The notes beneath the pieces are model-generated. The model had not been told where the DNA came from, made no database searches, and saw only the letters and a program-made list of their open reading frames with translations. Shown here in pieces: positions 35,582-43,176 of a stretch of DNA of 64,000 nt (positions are counted from its first letter, which is position 1; each line of letters opens with the position of its first letter). The position numbers and the translations under genes were made by a program. Source of the stretch: [Actinomadura] parvosata subsp. kistnae (GTDB lineage: Bacteria; Actinomycetota; Actinomycetes; Streptosporangiales; Streptosporangiaceae); the NCBI RefSeq assembly GCF_900323885.1, contig NZ_OOHJ01000030.1, forward strand, positions 1 to 64,000. Direction: 5' to 3'.

Positions 35582-36337
35582 GTGACAGACGTCTTCGCAC
35601 GCCTGGAATCCTTCGGCGAGCGCTTCCGGCTCCAGCGGGGGCTCGCGCCGGGTGAGGACTGGATCGGCTGTGACCGGTTGCTGGATCCGTGGTCCGACGA
35701 GCTCGGCCAGGTGCTCGACGCCGAGCGGCGAGCCAGCGGCCAGGTCTCCGACCACGCGACCGCGTTGACCGTGATGGCGGTCTACGCGGGCACCGTGACC
35801 GCGTCAGCCATCCTCGCCTGGGCTCTCGATGGCAAGGTGATCGACATGCGGCCTGGCAACGTCGCCATCCGGCTCTCTCCGCATCACGGTTTCGAAGCCG
35901 TCGGGCTACGCGAGCCCACCGTCACCGACGCACCGGCGGAGACCCTGGTCTCCTGGATATTGGACGAGCACCTGCTGCCCCTGGCGCGGGCCATGCGTGT
36001 GCGTACGCGGGCCGGTCTGCGGCAGCTCTACGGCGGCGTGGCCCACGGCTGCGCGGCGGCCTTCTGCATCGCCAGCCGCCGAGGCGGCGACGTCGATCAG
36101 CTCGAACGTGCCTACGAAACCTTCCTGGCCGCCGCCCCCGGGAACCTGGAACGCCTCGGCACGGTCATCCGGCTCAAGGAGGACACCCGGGAAGGGCTCT
36201 TCTACCTGCGCAACACCTGCTGCCTCTACTACACCTCGGCCGAGAAGGTGAAGTGCTCCAGCTGCTGCCTGGACAGCGTCGAGGACCGGGTGAAGAACTA
36301 CCGGCGGGTGCTGGCCGAGGGCGTCGTCCCGCACTAA
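35582..36337 (+). CDS. FhuF-family ferric reductase-like protein
   Basis: The ~251-residue protein ends with CCLYYTSAEKVKCSSC, the C-C-x10-C-x2-C motif that binds a [2Fe-2S] cluster in FhuF-type siderophore-iron reductases. The upstream part is the usual alpha-helical FhuF region. It would reduce ferric iron released from siderophores in the cytosol. The GTG at 35582 (VTDVFARLESFGERF) follows GGA by seven bases; ATGs at 35558 and 35570 are in frame. It is separated from the NlpC gene by ~250 bases that hold a CTACTACG...ATAGT dyad. It could serve a siderophore made by the operon at 1-4.75 kb, but no link is visible. Confidence 0.82.
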   Translation: MTDVFARLESFGERFRLQRGLAPGEDWIGCDRLLDPWSDELGQVLDAERRASGQVSDHATALTVMAVYAGTVTASAILAWALDGKVIDMRPGNVAIRLSPHHGFEAVGLREPTVTDAPAETLVSWILDEHLLPLARAMRVRTRAGLRQLYGGVAHGCAAAFCIASRRGGDVDQLERAYETFLAAAPGNLERLGTVIRLKEDTREGLFYLRNTCCLYYTSAEKVKCSSCCLDSVEDRVKNYRRVLAEGVVPH

Positions 36338-36374
36338 CAGACAAGAAGTCCAAGAGGGCATTGACCAACTCCAG

Positions 36375-36400
36375 TCGGTGAATTAAAACCGATTCACCGA
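36375..36400. promoter_or_regulatory. Inverted repeat, probable TetR operator
   Basis: TCGGTGAAT (36375-36383) and ATTCACCGA (36392-36400) form perfect 9-bp arms around an 8-bp spacer, 14 bases ahead of the TetR start codon at 36415. Autoregulation is the simplest reading. Confidence 0.6.
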
Positions 36401-36414
36401 CCCTTCATCACATC

Positions 36415-37043
36415 ATGTCGATCAAGCCTGTGCGCCCTGAGCGGCGCGGACGACGGCGGCTGGGCACGGAGAATCCCGAGGTCCAGCGGCGGTTGCTCGA
36501 CGCCGCCGGGCAGATCATCGCGACGGAGGGCTGGCCGGCGCTGCGCATCGACGACCTCGTCCGGCGTGCGGGGCTGTCGGTCGGCACCTTCTACCTGTAT
36601 TTCGACAACAAAGCCGACCTGTTCGTCCAGCTCGTCGTCCGGCACACCGAAAGGTTGCGGGCGCGACTGCGCGAGGCCTACGCCGGCGACGGCACCGCCG
36701 CCGAGCGCCTCGACCGCGCCCTGGACGCCTACCTGGATTTCGTCACCGAGACCGGGCCGGGGTTCCTGCACTTCAGGAACGCCGGGAACATCGAGACCAC
36801 CGTCGGCCCGCTGTCCACGTGGGCCTTCAGGCAGCACGCCGACGACCTGCGCCCCCTCCTGGAAACAGCTATGGCCGAAGGGCGATCCGCGAGGAGGCGC
36901 CCGACCTCCTCGCGCAGGCCGTCCTCGCCCTGCACCAGCACATCGCGGCCTTCTGGCTGGAGCACCCTGAGCGGTACTCCCGTCAGCGCATCAAGCAGTT
37001 CCTCTCCGATTTCGTCGCCTACGGCCTGAGCAGCGACCGCTGA
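36415..37043 (+). pseudogene. TetR-family regulator with a C-terminal frameshift
   Basis: The first ~157 codons encode a normal TetR protein with helix-turn-helix RIDDLVRRAGLSVGTFYLYF and the first part of a ligand domain. After METAMAEG-like text (LLETAMAEG) the frame turns into Ser/Arg-rich nonsense. The expected continuation AIREEAPDLLAQAVLALHQH ... HPERYSRQRIKQFLSDFVAY is present in the next frame up to 37043. One G appears to be missing from the GGG run at 36880-36882. The gene is therefore either a recent pseudogene, a truncated but DNA-binding protein, or a sequencing error. Its operator at 36375-36400 is intact, and the copper-protein gene downstream is a likely target. Confidence 0.8.
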
Positions 37044-37081
37044 GCAGGCAGATTCTTCCGGCTGGAAGAAGGGAGACGCAC

Positions 37082-38194
37082 ATGCGCAACCGCACCCTCG
37101 TCATGCTGGCCGTCACGCTCGTCCTGGTGGTGATGTCCGCACCTGTCAGGGCGTCCGCCGCCGCCTACGATCCTCCGACCTGGAATCCACCGGCGGGGCA
37201 CAACGTCACGACGGTGCGCTGGGGCCCCATCACCATCCCGCCGATGAGGGGTGACGAGGTCGGCGAGATCAAGAACGAGATCGCCCTCGACGGCAACTGC
37301 AATCCCCTCATCGGGCTCATCACGAGCTGCCGCAGCATGAAGATCGCCAAGCCGTGCGAGAACTGCTTCATCACCGGGATCATGCCCGACCTCGTCTTCG
37401 CCGGGACCGACCGCGGCGTCAACATGGACACCGGCGGCATGCTGCACCACGCCGTCAACGTCAACTTCAGCCGCTGGGACGTCACCTGCCCGCCCGGCCT
37501 CGGGGACGTCATCAACCAGCTCGGCCTGCTACAGGGCGGCAACGAACGATTCTTCGCGGCAGGCAACGAACGCACGCTCAACCGGCTCTACGCCACCGGC
37601 AACAACGGCTACTACGTCAAGGCCGGCGACAAGTGGGGCCTCATCTACGACCTCATGAACATGACCGAGCAGCCGGTCACCGTCGAGTTCAAGTACACGT
37701 TCAGCTGGGTTCCGAACGCCACGCGGGTGGACCCGGTCTGGCTGGACATCGACCAGTGCGGCGACTCCGAGCGCTCCATCCCCGCCGGCTACTCCGACTC
37801 GCACTGGACCACGACGGTGCCTCACAGCGGCACCCTGGTCGCGGTCGGCGGCCACGCCCACGACCACAGCATCAGCGTGTCCCTACAGAACGTCACCAGG
37901 AACCGCTATTCCTGCACGTCGGTGGCCGGATACGCGCCTGACTCCATGATGGGCCCCGCGGGGCCAGGGGCCGGGACCGACGGCCACCCGACCGCCGCGA
38001 ACACGGTCACCTCGGACGGCCATCCGAACGCGCCGCTGATGGCGTACATGGGGTCGGTCTCGGACTTCACCACCTGCGAGCCGAACCTCGCCTTCTCCGC
38101 CGGGGACAGGATCCGAGTGCACGCCCAGTACAACGAGCCCAGCGCTTATGACAGCGCCATGGGGATCATGGTGGCGTTCGTCCGCTGGCGGTAA
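37082..38194 (+). CDS. Secreted PHM-like copper monooxygenase or Nod19-like protein
   Basis: The 370-residue protein has a signal peptide (TLVMLAVTLVLVVMSAPVRA). It shows in order MLHHAVNVNF, then VAVGGHAHDHSISV, then AMGIMVAFVRWR. These correspond in order to the HH, HxH and Met copper ligands of peptidylglycine alpha-hydroxylating monooxygenase and related DBH/Nod19 domains. Eight or more cysteines could form disulfides. Such enzymes use two coppers and ascorbate to hydroxylate C-H bonds, but the substrate here cannot be inferred. The ATG at 37082 follows GAAGGGAGA. It lies between a TetR gene and copper-related small genes. The family assignment rests on motif order only. Confidence 0.6.
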   Translation: MRNRTLVMLAVTLVLVVMSAPVRASAAAYDPPTWNPPAGHNVTTVRWGPITIPPMRGDEVGEIKNEIALDGNCNPLIGLITSCRSMKIAKPCENCFITGIMPDLVFAGTDRGVNMDTGGMLHHAVNVNFSRWDVTCPPGLGDVINQLGLLQGGNERFFAAGNERTLNRLYATGNNGYYVKAGDKWGLIYDLMNMTEQPVTVEFKYTFSWVPNATRVDPVWLDIDQCGDSERSIPAGYSDSHWTTTVPHSGTLVAVGGHAHDHSISVSLQNVTRNRYSCTSVAGYAPDSMMGPAGPGAGTDGHPTAANTVTSDGHPNAPLMAYMGSVSDFTTCEPNLAFSAGDRIRVHAQYNEPSAYDSAMGIMVAFVRWR

Positions 38195-38339
38195 ACGCGC
38201 GTCCAGCCCGAGTGCTCCTGCGGCTACAGCCATGGACGTCTTGCGGTTGATGCGCATTTCGGTGTGTTCTCTCGATCGTGGTGAAGGTCAGGACCTGTCC
38301 GCGGGCAGGCGGGAAGCCTGCTCCGCACGGGCCGCCGGC

Positions 38340-38732
38340 CTATATGCGCAACATCGAGAGAATCGCCAGGCGCCGGGACGTGAGCTTCGGCGGAGGTCTG
38401 GCGACCCAGCTCAGGGATGAGCGTGTCTCGCCGTTGTCATCGCCGCGCCGTCCCACTCTGGCCCAGGTCGCGATCAGCAGCAGGATCACGAACGTCATGA
38501 GCACGGCCAGGCAGACGTCCGTAGGGTCGAACCCGGGCATCGTGCCGTCGGGGGCCAGCGCCTCCATGCCCGCGGGAACCACGGACACGACGGCCGGGGC
38601 GGCCTGCATGCCGTGGGAGGAGCCGCCGTGCCCGCCGTCGAGGTGCCCGAGCGTGTGCATGCCGCAGACACCCAGGGCGAGGGCCACGAGCAGGACGGCC
38701 CGCAGCGCGCGCACCGCACGACGCTGCCACAT
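38340..38732 (-). CDS. DUF6153-like small membrane protein
   Basis: The ~130-residue protein has an N-terminal membrane helix RALRAVLLVALALGVCGMHT followed by HLDGGHGGSSHGM, a Gly/His/Met-rich segment that could bind copper. A second helix DVCLAVLMTFVILLLIATWA leads to a basic tail. This layout is typical of small actinobacterial proteins named DUF6153 found near copper genes. The ATG at 38732 (MWQRRAVRALRAVL) follows GGTGGGA. Function is unknown; metal binding at the outer face of the membrane is inference. Confidence 0.68.
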   Translation of the reverse strand: MWQRRAVRALRAVLLVALALGVCGMHTLGHLDGGHGGSSHGMQAAPAVVSVVPAGMEALAPDGTMPGFDPTDVCLAVLMTFVILLLIATWARVGRRGDDNGETRSSLSWVARPPPKLTSRRLAILSMLRI

Positions 38733-38857
38733 AGATCCCACCGCCCTCGCAGATCTTCGGCACGTCATGACACTTGCCAGTGTACTAACGCGGCTACGGC
38801 ACCCGGCCTTCAATCGTTCAACGGGAGCCCGGCGAAGGCCGCCTCGTCCGGCTTCGG

Positions 38858-39070
38858 TCAGGCGTAGACCAGCTCGTAGCCGGCTTCCTCCACGGCGTCG
38901 CGCACACGAGCTTGCTCGATGGGCTCATCCGCCGTCACCGTCACCTTGCCGGTGGCCAGGTCGACGTCGACGTCCGTCACGCCGGCGATCTTGCCGACCT
39001 CGGACTTCACCGAACCCACGCAGTGGCCACAGGTCATCCCGCTCACGGTATAGGTCGCACTGCTCATCAT
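38858..39070 (-). CDS. copZ: HMA-domain copper chaperone CopZ
   Basis: The 70-residue protein is a standard CopZ: YTVSGMTCGHCVGSVKSEVG with the CxxC copper site, then GVTDVDVDLATGKVTVTADE and EEAGYELVYA. It carries Cu(I) in the cytosol to export ATPases or to a CsoR repressor. The two adjacent ATGs at 39070 and 39067 are both possible; GGGGAG lies just upstream. A CsoR-type box at 39086-39102 overlaps its promoter, so it is probably copper-induced. No complete CopA partner gene is present in this window; only a CopA fragment remains at 46842. Confidence 0.92.
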   Translation of the reverse strand: MMSSATYTVSGMTCGHCVGSVKSEVGKIAGVTDVDVDLATGKVTVTADEPIEQARVRDAVEEAGYELVYA

Positions 39071-39085
39071 GACTCCCCTCGTTCC

Positions 39086-39102
39086 ATACCCCTCATAGGT
39101 AT
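39086..39102. promoter_or_regulatory. CsoR-type box upstream of copZ
   Basis: ATACC-CCTCATA-GGTAT, a perfect 5-bp dyad with a 7-bp spacer, 16 bases ahead of the copZ start codon. Confidence 0.75.
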
Positions 39103-39145
39103 GAGGCAGTTGGACGATATGCCAACAATGACCGCCTTGCAACCC

Positions 39146-39205
39146 TAACCCCCTACGGGTATCTGAGACGTATCTCACGTCGAACCTAATACCCCATGGG
39201 GGTAT
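39146..39205. promoter_or_regulatory. CsoR-type boxes upstream of the FAD oxidoreductase
   Basis: A perfect box ATACC-CCATGGG-GGTAT lies at 39189-39205, just ahead of the start codon at 39216. A weaker copy TAACC-CCCTACG-GGTAT lies at 39146-39162. With the copZ box they form a cluster of three in the divergent promoter. Confidence 0.7.
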
Positions 39206-39215
39206 TGTCTGTCGC

Positions 39216-40394
39216 ATGAGAAAGCTCAACTCCATCGTCATCGCCGGGGCCTCGCTGGCAGGTCTGCGCGCGTTCCAGGCCCTGCGGCGCGAAGGTTTCG
39301 ACGGCACGATCACCCTCGTGGGAGCCGAGAAGCACCTGCCCTACAACCGTCCCCCGCTGTCCAAGAGCATGCTGAGAGGCGACGACGAGGTCACGCTTCC
39401 CGGCGCCGAGGAGCTCGGCGACCGATGGCTCAAGGGCCGCCACGCCGTCCGGCTGGACACCTCAGCGCGGCGGCTCATCCTGGACGACGGATCGGAGATC
39501 CCCTACGACGGCCTGGTCATCGCCACCGGCGCGAGCCCGCGACGGCTGCCCGACGCCCCCGAGGGCGTCTACACCCTGCGCACCATCGAGGATTCCCTGG
39601 CGCTGCGCGCGGAGCTGGCCGCGGGGCCGAGCGACGTCGTCGTCATCGGCGGCGGCTTCATCGGGGGCGAGGTCGCCTCGACCGCCCGCGCCCTCGGGCT
39701 CGGCGTCACGCTCGTGGACGCGTCCCCGTACCCGATGCACAACGTCCTGGGCACCGAGACCGCGCGCTGGCTGGCCGGCCACCACCGGGACAACGGCGTC
39801 GAACTCGTCAGCGAGACCCGCGTGACCGGATTCGAGGGGAATGGCAGGGTGACGGGCGTCCGGTTGAGCGACGGCCGCACGCTGCCCGCCGACCTGGTCA
39901 TCGCCGGCATCGGCGTGGTCCCGAACACCGACTGGCTGGACGGCAGCGGCCTGACGATGAACGACGGGGTGGTCTGCGACGAGCGCCTGTTCGCCTCGGG
40001 CGCGCAGGACGTGGTCGCCGCCGGCGACGTCGCACGCTGGCCGCACAGCCTGTACGGGGGCACGCTCGTCCGCGTCGAGCACTGGTCGAACGCCAACGAC
40101 CAGGGCGCCGCCGCGGCACTCAACCTGCTGGCCGGCCCGGAGAACGCCAAGCCCTTCGCCGACCTGCCCGCCTTCGCCACCCACATGCACGGCGCGCGCG
40201 TCCAGATCGCCGGCCTGCCCCATCTGGCGGACGAGAGCCGCGTCGTGACCGGGGACCCGGCCGAGGGACGCTTCGCCGTCGCCTTCGCCAAGGACGGCAC
40301 GCTCGTCGGCGCCGTCGCGGTGAACGCCCCCAAGGACCTGATCCGCATCAAGCGAGCCATCGCGGCCGGTGATCATCTGGACGCCCTGGCGTGA
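39216..40394 (+). CDS. FAD/NAD(P)-dependent oxidoreductase, ferredoxin-reductase-like
   Basis: The 392-residue protein has two Rossmann motifs: IVIAGASLAGLRAFQAL for FAD at the N-terminus and VVVIGGGFIGGEVASTARAL for NAD(P) near residue 145. It also has the FAD-contact segment VVAAGDVARWP and a C-terminal reductase domain. It resembles rubredoxin/ferredoxin reductases of the BphA4 type. No ferredoxin is adjacent. It is divergent from copZ and has its own perfect CsoR-type box, so it is probably copper- or sulfur-responsive; a role in reducing polysulfide, coenzyme A disulfide or quinones is possible. The ATG at 39216 is the natural start. Confidence 0.86.
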   Translation: MRKLNSIVIAGASLAGLRAFQALRREGFDGTITLVGAEKHLPYNRPPLSKSMLRGDDEVTLPGAEELGDRWLKGRHAVRLDTSARRLILDDGSEIPYDGLVIATGASPRRLPDAPEGVYTLRTIEDSLALRAELAAGPSDVVVIGGGFIGGEVASTARALGLGVTLVDASPYPMHNVLGTETARWLAGHHRDNGVELVSETRVTGFEGNGRVTGVRLSDGRTLPADLVIAGIGVVPNTDWLDGSGLTMNDGVVCDERLFASGAQDVVAAGDVARWPHSLYGGTLVRVEHWSNANDQGAAAALNLLAGPENAKPFADLPAFATHMHGARVQIAGLPHLADESRVVTGDPAEGRFAVAFAKDGTLVGAVAVNAPKDLIRIKRAIAAGDHLDALA

Positions 40395-40419
40395 AGAGCA
40401 GGCGCTCCTGGCCACGCAT

Positions 40420-40435
40420 CTACGATCGCCGGTAG
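40420..40435. promoter_or_regulatory. Dyad upstream of the BlaI-like gene
   Basis: CTAC-N8-GTAG lies 35 bases before the BlaI-like start codon. A longer relative, CTACTA-N10-TAGTAG, occurs at 41794-41815 downstream of the BlaI/M56 pair. Binding by the BlaI-like protein is a guess from position. Confidence 0.4.
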
Positions 40436-40470
40436 CATTTTGTGCAGACCACTGGTGGAGGGACGATCAC

Positions 40471-40845
40471 ATGGTGCGTGGCCTAGGAGAGCTCGAGTCC
40501 ACAATCATGGATCACATGTGGGCCATCAAGCGTCCGGCCTCGGTCAGGGATGTCCTGGAGCACCTACAGCAGGAACGCGCCCTCGCCTACACGACGGTCA
40601 TGACCGTGATGGACAAGCTGCACACCAAGGGCCTGCTCAAGCGGCAGCCGGTCGGCCGCGCCTACATCTACGAGGCGGTGTCGTCCAAGGAGGCTTACAC
40701 CGCCGACGTGATGCGCGCGTCCCTGGCCGCGAGCGGCAACAGGGCGGCCACGCTCGTGCACTTCCTCGAGCGACTGACCCCGGAGGAGGCCAGCGCCTTG
40801 GAGGCGGCGCTGCAGGTGTACCCGCCCGGGGGACGCAGCTCATGA
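40471..40845 (+). CDS. BlaI/MecI/CopY-family repressor
   Basis: The 124-residue protein has the winged helix of the BlaI family: GLGELESTIMDHMWAIKRPA, SVRDVLEHLQQERALAYTTV with the recognition helix, then MTVMDKLHTKGLLKRQPVGR. The C-terminal half is the dimerisation part. BlaI-type repressors are inactivated by proteolysis through a membrane M56 partner; CopY relatives sense copper, but the CxCx4CxC tail of CopY is absent here. The ATG at 40471 follows GGAGGGA. It overlaps the M56 gene by four bases, so the two form a signalling pair. Confidence 0.9.
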   Translation: MVRGLGELESTIMDHMWAIKRPASVRDVLEHLQQERALAYTTVMTVMDKLHTKGLLKRQPVGRAYIYEAVSSKEAYTADVMRASLAASGNRAATLVHFLERLTPEEASALEAALQVYPPGGRSS

Positions 40846-41792
40846 TCGTGGCGATCGTCCTGGTCCTGTACGGCCTTCTCGCGGCGCTGGCGCTGCCGAA
40901 GGTGCTCAAGCGGGCTTCCTGGGCCGACCGCGCGCCTCGACTGGGGATCGCCATGTGGCAGGCGGCCGGAGCCTCGGTGGTCGCCTCGGCGCTACTCGCG
41001 GCGTTCGCCGTCGCTGTGCCCGCCTCCGTGGTGGGGCACGGCCTGGCCGACCTGTTCGAGGCCTGCGCCGCCCTGCTCGGTGACGAGGCAGCTCTGAACT
41101 CGACCAGTACTCGCGCGAGTCTCGCCGTCGCCGTGCTCATCGTGGCCAGGGTCGGCTACATGGGGGCCGCGGTCCTGCTCCGTGCGCGTCGGGAACGTCG
41201 CCGGCATGCCGAGGCGCTGTCACTTCTCGGCCGGCACGACGGTGATCTGGACGCGCTGGTGGTGGACTACGACGAGCGCCTGGTGTACTGCCTGCCCGGC
41301 AGGAAGGGGCACGCGGTCATCACCACCGGCGCGCTGCGCTCGCTCGCCCCCGAGCAGGTCGCCGCCGTGCTCGCCCACGAACAGGCGCATCTGCGGGGGC
41401 GCCACCACCTGGTGCTCGCCGCGGCCGAGGCGCTGGCCCGGGCGTTTCCTCGCGTGCCCCTGTTCGAACAGGGCCGCGTGGAGGTCGCGCGCCTGGTCGA
41501 ATTGCTGGCCGACGACGTCGCGGCACGCCGCCACCAGCGCATCCACATCGCGACCGCGCTGGTCGGGCTCGCGACAGGAAGCGTGCCGGCGTTCGCGCTG
41601 GGCGCGGGCGGCGAGACCGCGCTGACGCGCGTCCGCCGGATGCTGCACCCGCAGGCGCCGCTCGGCCGCCGCGAGCGCATCACCGGCCGCCTCGCGGTCA
41701 CCGTGCTCCTAGCCGGCCCCGCCACCCTGGCAGCGGCACCGGGCGTCGCCGCATTCCTCGCCCATCACTGCCACTCCCTTCTCTCCCTCTGA
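40842..41792 (+). CDS. M56/M48-type membrane metallopeptidase (BlaR1-like sensor protease)
   Basis: The 316-residue protein has membrane helices at the N-terminus (MIVAIVLVLYGLLAALALP and two more), a central gluzincin domain with zinc motif HEQAH in VLAHEQAHLRGRHH, the third ligand probably in ELLADDVAARRH, and a final helix LAVTVLLAGPATLAAAPGVA. There is no C-terminal penicillin-binding sensor domain, so the signal is not obvious. It overlaps the BlaI-like gene by an ATGA junction. On signal it probably cleaves the repressor at the membrane. Confidence 0.88.
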   Translation: MIVAIVLVLYGLLAALALPKVLKRASWADRAPRLGIAMWQAAGASVVASALLAAFAVAVPASVVGHGLADLFEACAALLGDEAALNSTSTRASLAVAVLIVARVGYMGAAVLLRARRERRRHAEALSLLGRHDGDLDALVVDYDERLVYCLPGRKGHAVITTGALRSLAPEQVAAVLAHEQAHLRGRHHLVLAAAEALARAFPRVPLFEQGRVEVARLVELLADDVAARRHQRIHIATALVGLATGSVPAFALGAGGETALTRVRRMLHPQAPLGRRERITGRLAVTVLLAGPATLAAAPGVAAFLAHHCHSLLSL

Positions 41793-41793
41793 T

Positions 41794-41815
41794 CTACTAC
41801 GAAGAGCAATAGTAG
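41794..41815. promoter_or_regulatory. CTACTA-N10-TAGTAG dyad ahead of the BNR lipoprotein gene
   Basis: Perfect 6-bp arms flank a 10-bp spacer, 20 bases upstream of the lipoprotein start at 41835. A related dyad CTACTACG...ATAGTG lies near 35385-35401 before the FhuF gene. It may be a BlaI-type operator. Confidence 0.45.
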
Positions 41816-41834
41816 CTATCTGTAGACTCGCGCC

Positions 41835-42713
41835 ATGAAGCGTGCGGGACAGCGACTATGCGCGAGCGCTGCGGGAATCGCGCTGGCCTTGGCACTGGCC
41901 GGCTGCGGCCAGGGGGCGCAGGAGCCGGGGGCAACAGGCGATCCAAGTTTGGGCACAGGCCATGTACACGGGCTCGGCATCGACCCGTCCGATGGAGCCC
42001 TCTACGTGGCAGGGCACCACGGACTTTTCAAGATCACCTCGTCCTCCACGGCTAGCCGGGTCGCAGACCGCGACCAGGACCACATGGGCTTCACCATCGG
42101 AGGGTCGAAGACATTCCTGGCCAGCGGGCATCCGTCGGCCGAGGATGTCGCCCCGGAACGCCCGCCCCATCTTGGTCTCATCAAGTCGACGGACTCTGGG
42201 CTCACCTGGAAGACGATCTCGGAAGACGGCTCTGCCGACTTCCATTCCGTCCAGCCCGCCGGTGACAACCTGTACGCCTACGACAGCCAGACCTCGAAGG
42301 TCTGGCGCAGCCTCGACGGCGGGGCCACCTGGACACAGGGCACCGAGGAAAAGATCATCGACCTCGGAGCCGACTCCGAGCAATCGTCGCGCCTCTACGC
42401 CACGACGCCGGACGGACTGAAGGTCAGCGAGGACGGCGGGCTGAACTACAACGACCTCACGAACGCTCCTCTTCTCAGCCACATCGACGTACTGCCAGGC
42501 GAGGTGCTCGTCGGCGCCGGAGCCGATGGCCAGATCCACATCAGTCAGGACTCGGGGAAGTCCTGGTCGGCCGCCGGGAAGCTGCCCGGTCAGGCGGCCG
42601 CCTTCACCGCTGTGAACCGCCAGCATCTGCTGGCCGCCATGGACGACGGCACGGTGCTGCAGTCCAAGGACGGCGGCGCGACCTTCGCCACAGCTTTCTC
42701 GCCCGCCGGCTGA
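41835..42713 (+). CDS. BNR-repeat lipoprotein, F510_1955 type
   Basis: The 292-residue protein has a lipoprotein signal ending LALALAGCGQG. It then has a His-rich segment GTGHVHGLGIDPSDGALYVA GHHG (shown here as two parts), followed by BNR/sortilin-like repeats: STDSGLTWKTISEDG, RSLDGGATWTQG, SEDGGLNYNDL, SQDSGKSWSAAG, SKDGGATFATAF. These form a beta-propeller outside the membrane. Proteins of this type are named F510_1955 glycosylhydrolases in databases, but no catalytic residues are evident. They often occur with copper genes, which agrees with the His-rich start. The dyad at 41794-41815 suggests control by the BlaI-like repressor. Confidence 0.8.
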   Translation: MKRAGQRLCASAAGIALALALAGCGQGAQEPGATGDPSLGTGHVHGLGIDPSDGALYVAGHHGLFKITSSSTASRVADRDQDHMGFTIGGSKTFLASGHPSAEDVAPERPPHLGLIKSTDSGLTWKTISEDGSADFHSVQPAGDNLYAYDSQTSKVWRSLDGGATWTQGTEEKIIDLGADSEQSSRLYATTPDGLKVSEDGGLNYNDLTNAPLLSHIDVLPGEVLVGAGADGQIHISQDSGKSWSAAGKLPGQAAAFTAVNRQHLLAAMDDGTVLQSKDGGATFATAFSPAG

Positions 42714-42811
42714 GCTTGCCGTCGCCTCGTCGGCGCAAGTCGTGCATGTTCTGGAGGACGCCGGCAGGAGGTCGTCCATACGGGTGCACGGCCATCCGTG
42801 GTCAGGTCATC

Positions 42812-42827
42812 ATACGCCGGGGGGTAT
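42812..42827. promoter_or_regulatory. CstR-type box upstream of the cstR-like gene
   Basis: ATACG-CCGGGG-GGTAT, a 16-bp form with a 6-bp GC-rich spacer, nine bases before the start codon at 42837. Autoregulation is likely. Confidence 0.65.
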
Positions 42828-42836
42828 GGTCGAGCC

Positions 42837-43106
42837 ATGGAGATGACCCCCGCCCTGGTGGGCGACGCGTTGACGCGGTTGCGACGGGCACACGGGCAGC
42901 TCGCCGGCGTGATCTCGATGATCGAGGACGGTGAGGAGTGCGCCGCCGTGCTCACCCAGCTCGCCGCCGTCTCCCGCGCCCTTGACCGGGCCGGATTCAA
43001 GATCGTGGCCACCGGGATGCGGCACTGCCAGGCCGCGCGTGAGCGCGGGGACGAGCCGCCCATGACCGAGCAGGAGCTGGAGAAGCTCTTCCTGGCGCTG
43101 GCCTGA
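42837..43106 (+). CDS. CsoR-family repressor of the persulfide-sensing (CstR) type
   Basis: The 89-residue protein is an all-helical CsoR/DUF156 member (LTRLRRAHGQLAGVISMIED). It keeps two cysteines, C35 (in EDGEECAAV) and C64 (in GMRHCQAA), matching the first and last ligands of the Cys-His-Cys copper site. The position of the histidine ligand, four residues before the second cysteine, is Gly60. This Cys-only pattern is that of CstR, which senses persulfides rather than Cu(I). The genes downstream are a persulfide dioxygenase-rhodanese and a rhodanese, exactly the CstR target set. The ATG at 42837 is used because the earlier frame lies over the operator. Confidence 0.88.
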   Translation: MEMTPALVGDALTRLRRAHGQLAGVISMIEDGEECAAVLTQLAAVSRALDRAGFKIVATGMRHCQAARERGDEPPMTEQELEKLFLALA

Positions 43107-43150
43107 CGCCGCGCCGGGAGGGAAGTTCAGGACCGTCGTGTCATCGCCGG

Positions 43151-43166
43151 ATACCCCCGGGGGTGT
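43151..43166. promoter_or_regulatory. CstR-type box upstream of the persulfide dioxygenase gene
   Basis: ATACC-CCCGGG-GGTGT, a 16-bp form with one mismatch in the right arm, lies ten bases ahead of the start codon at 43177 and partly overlaps the ribosome site region. Confidence 0.68.
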
Positions 43167-43176
43167 AGGAGAGATC

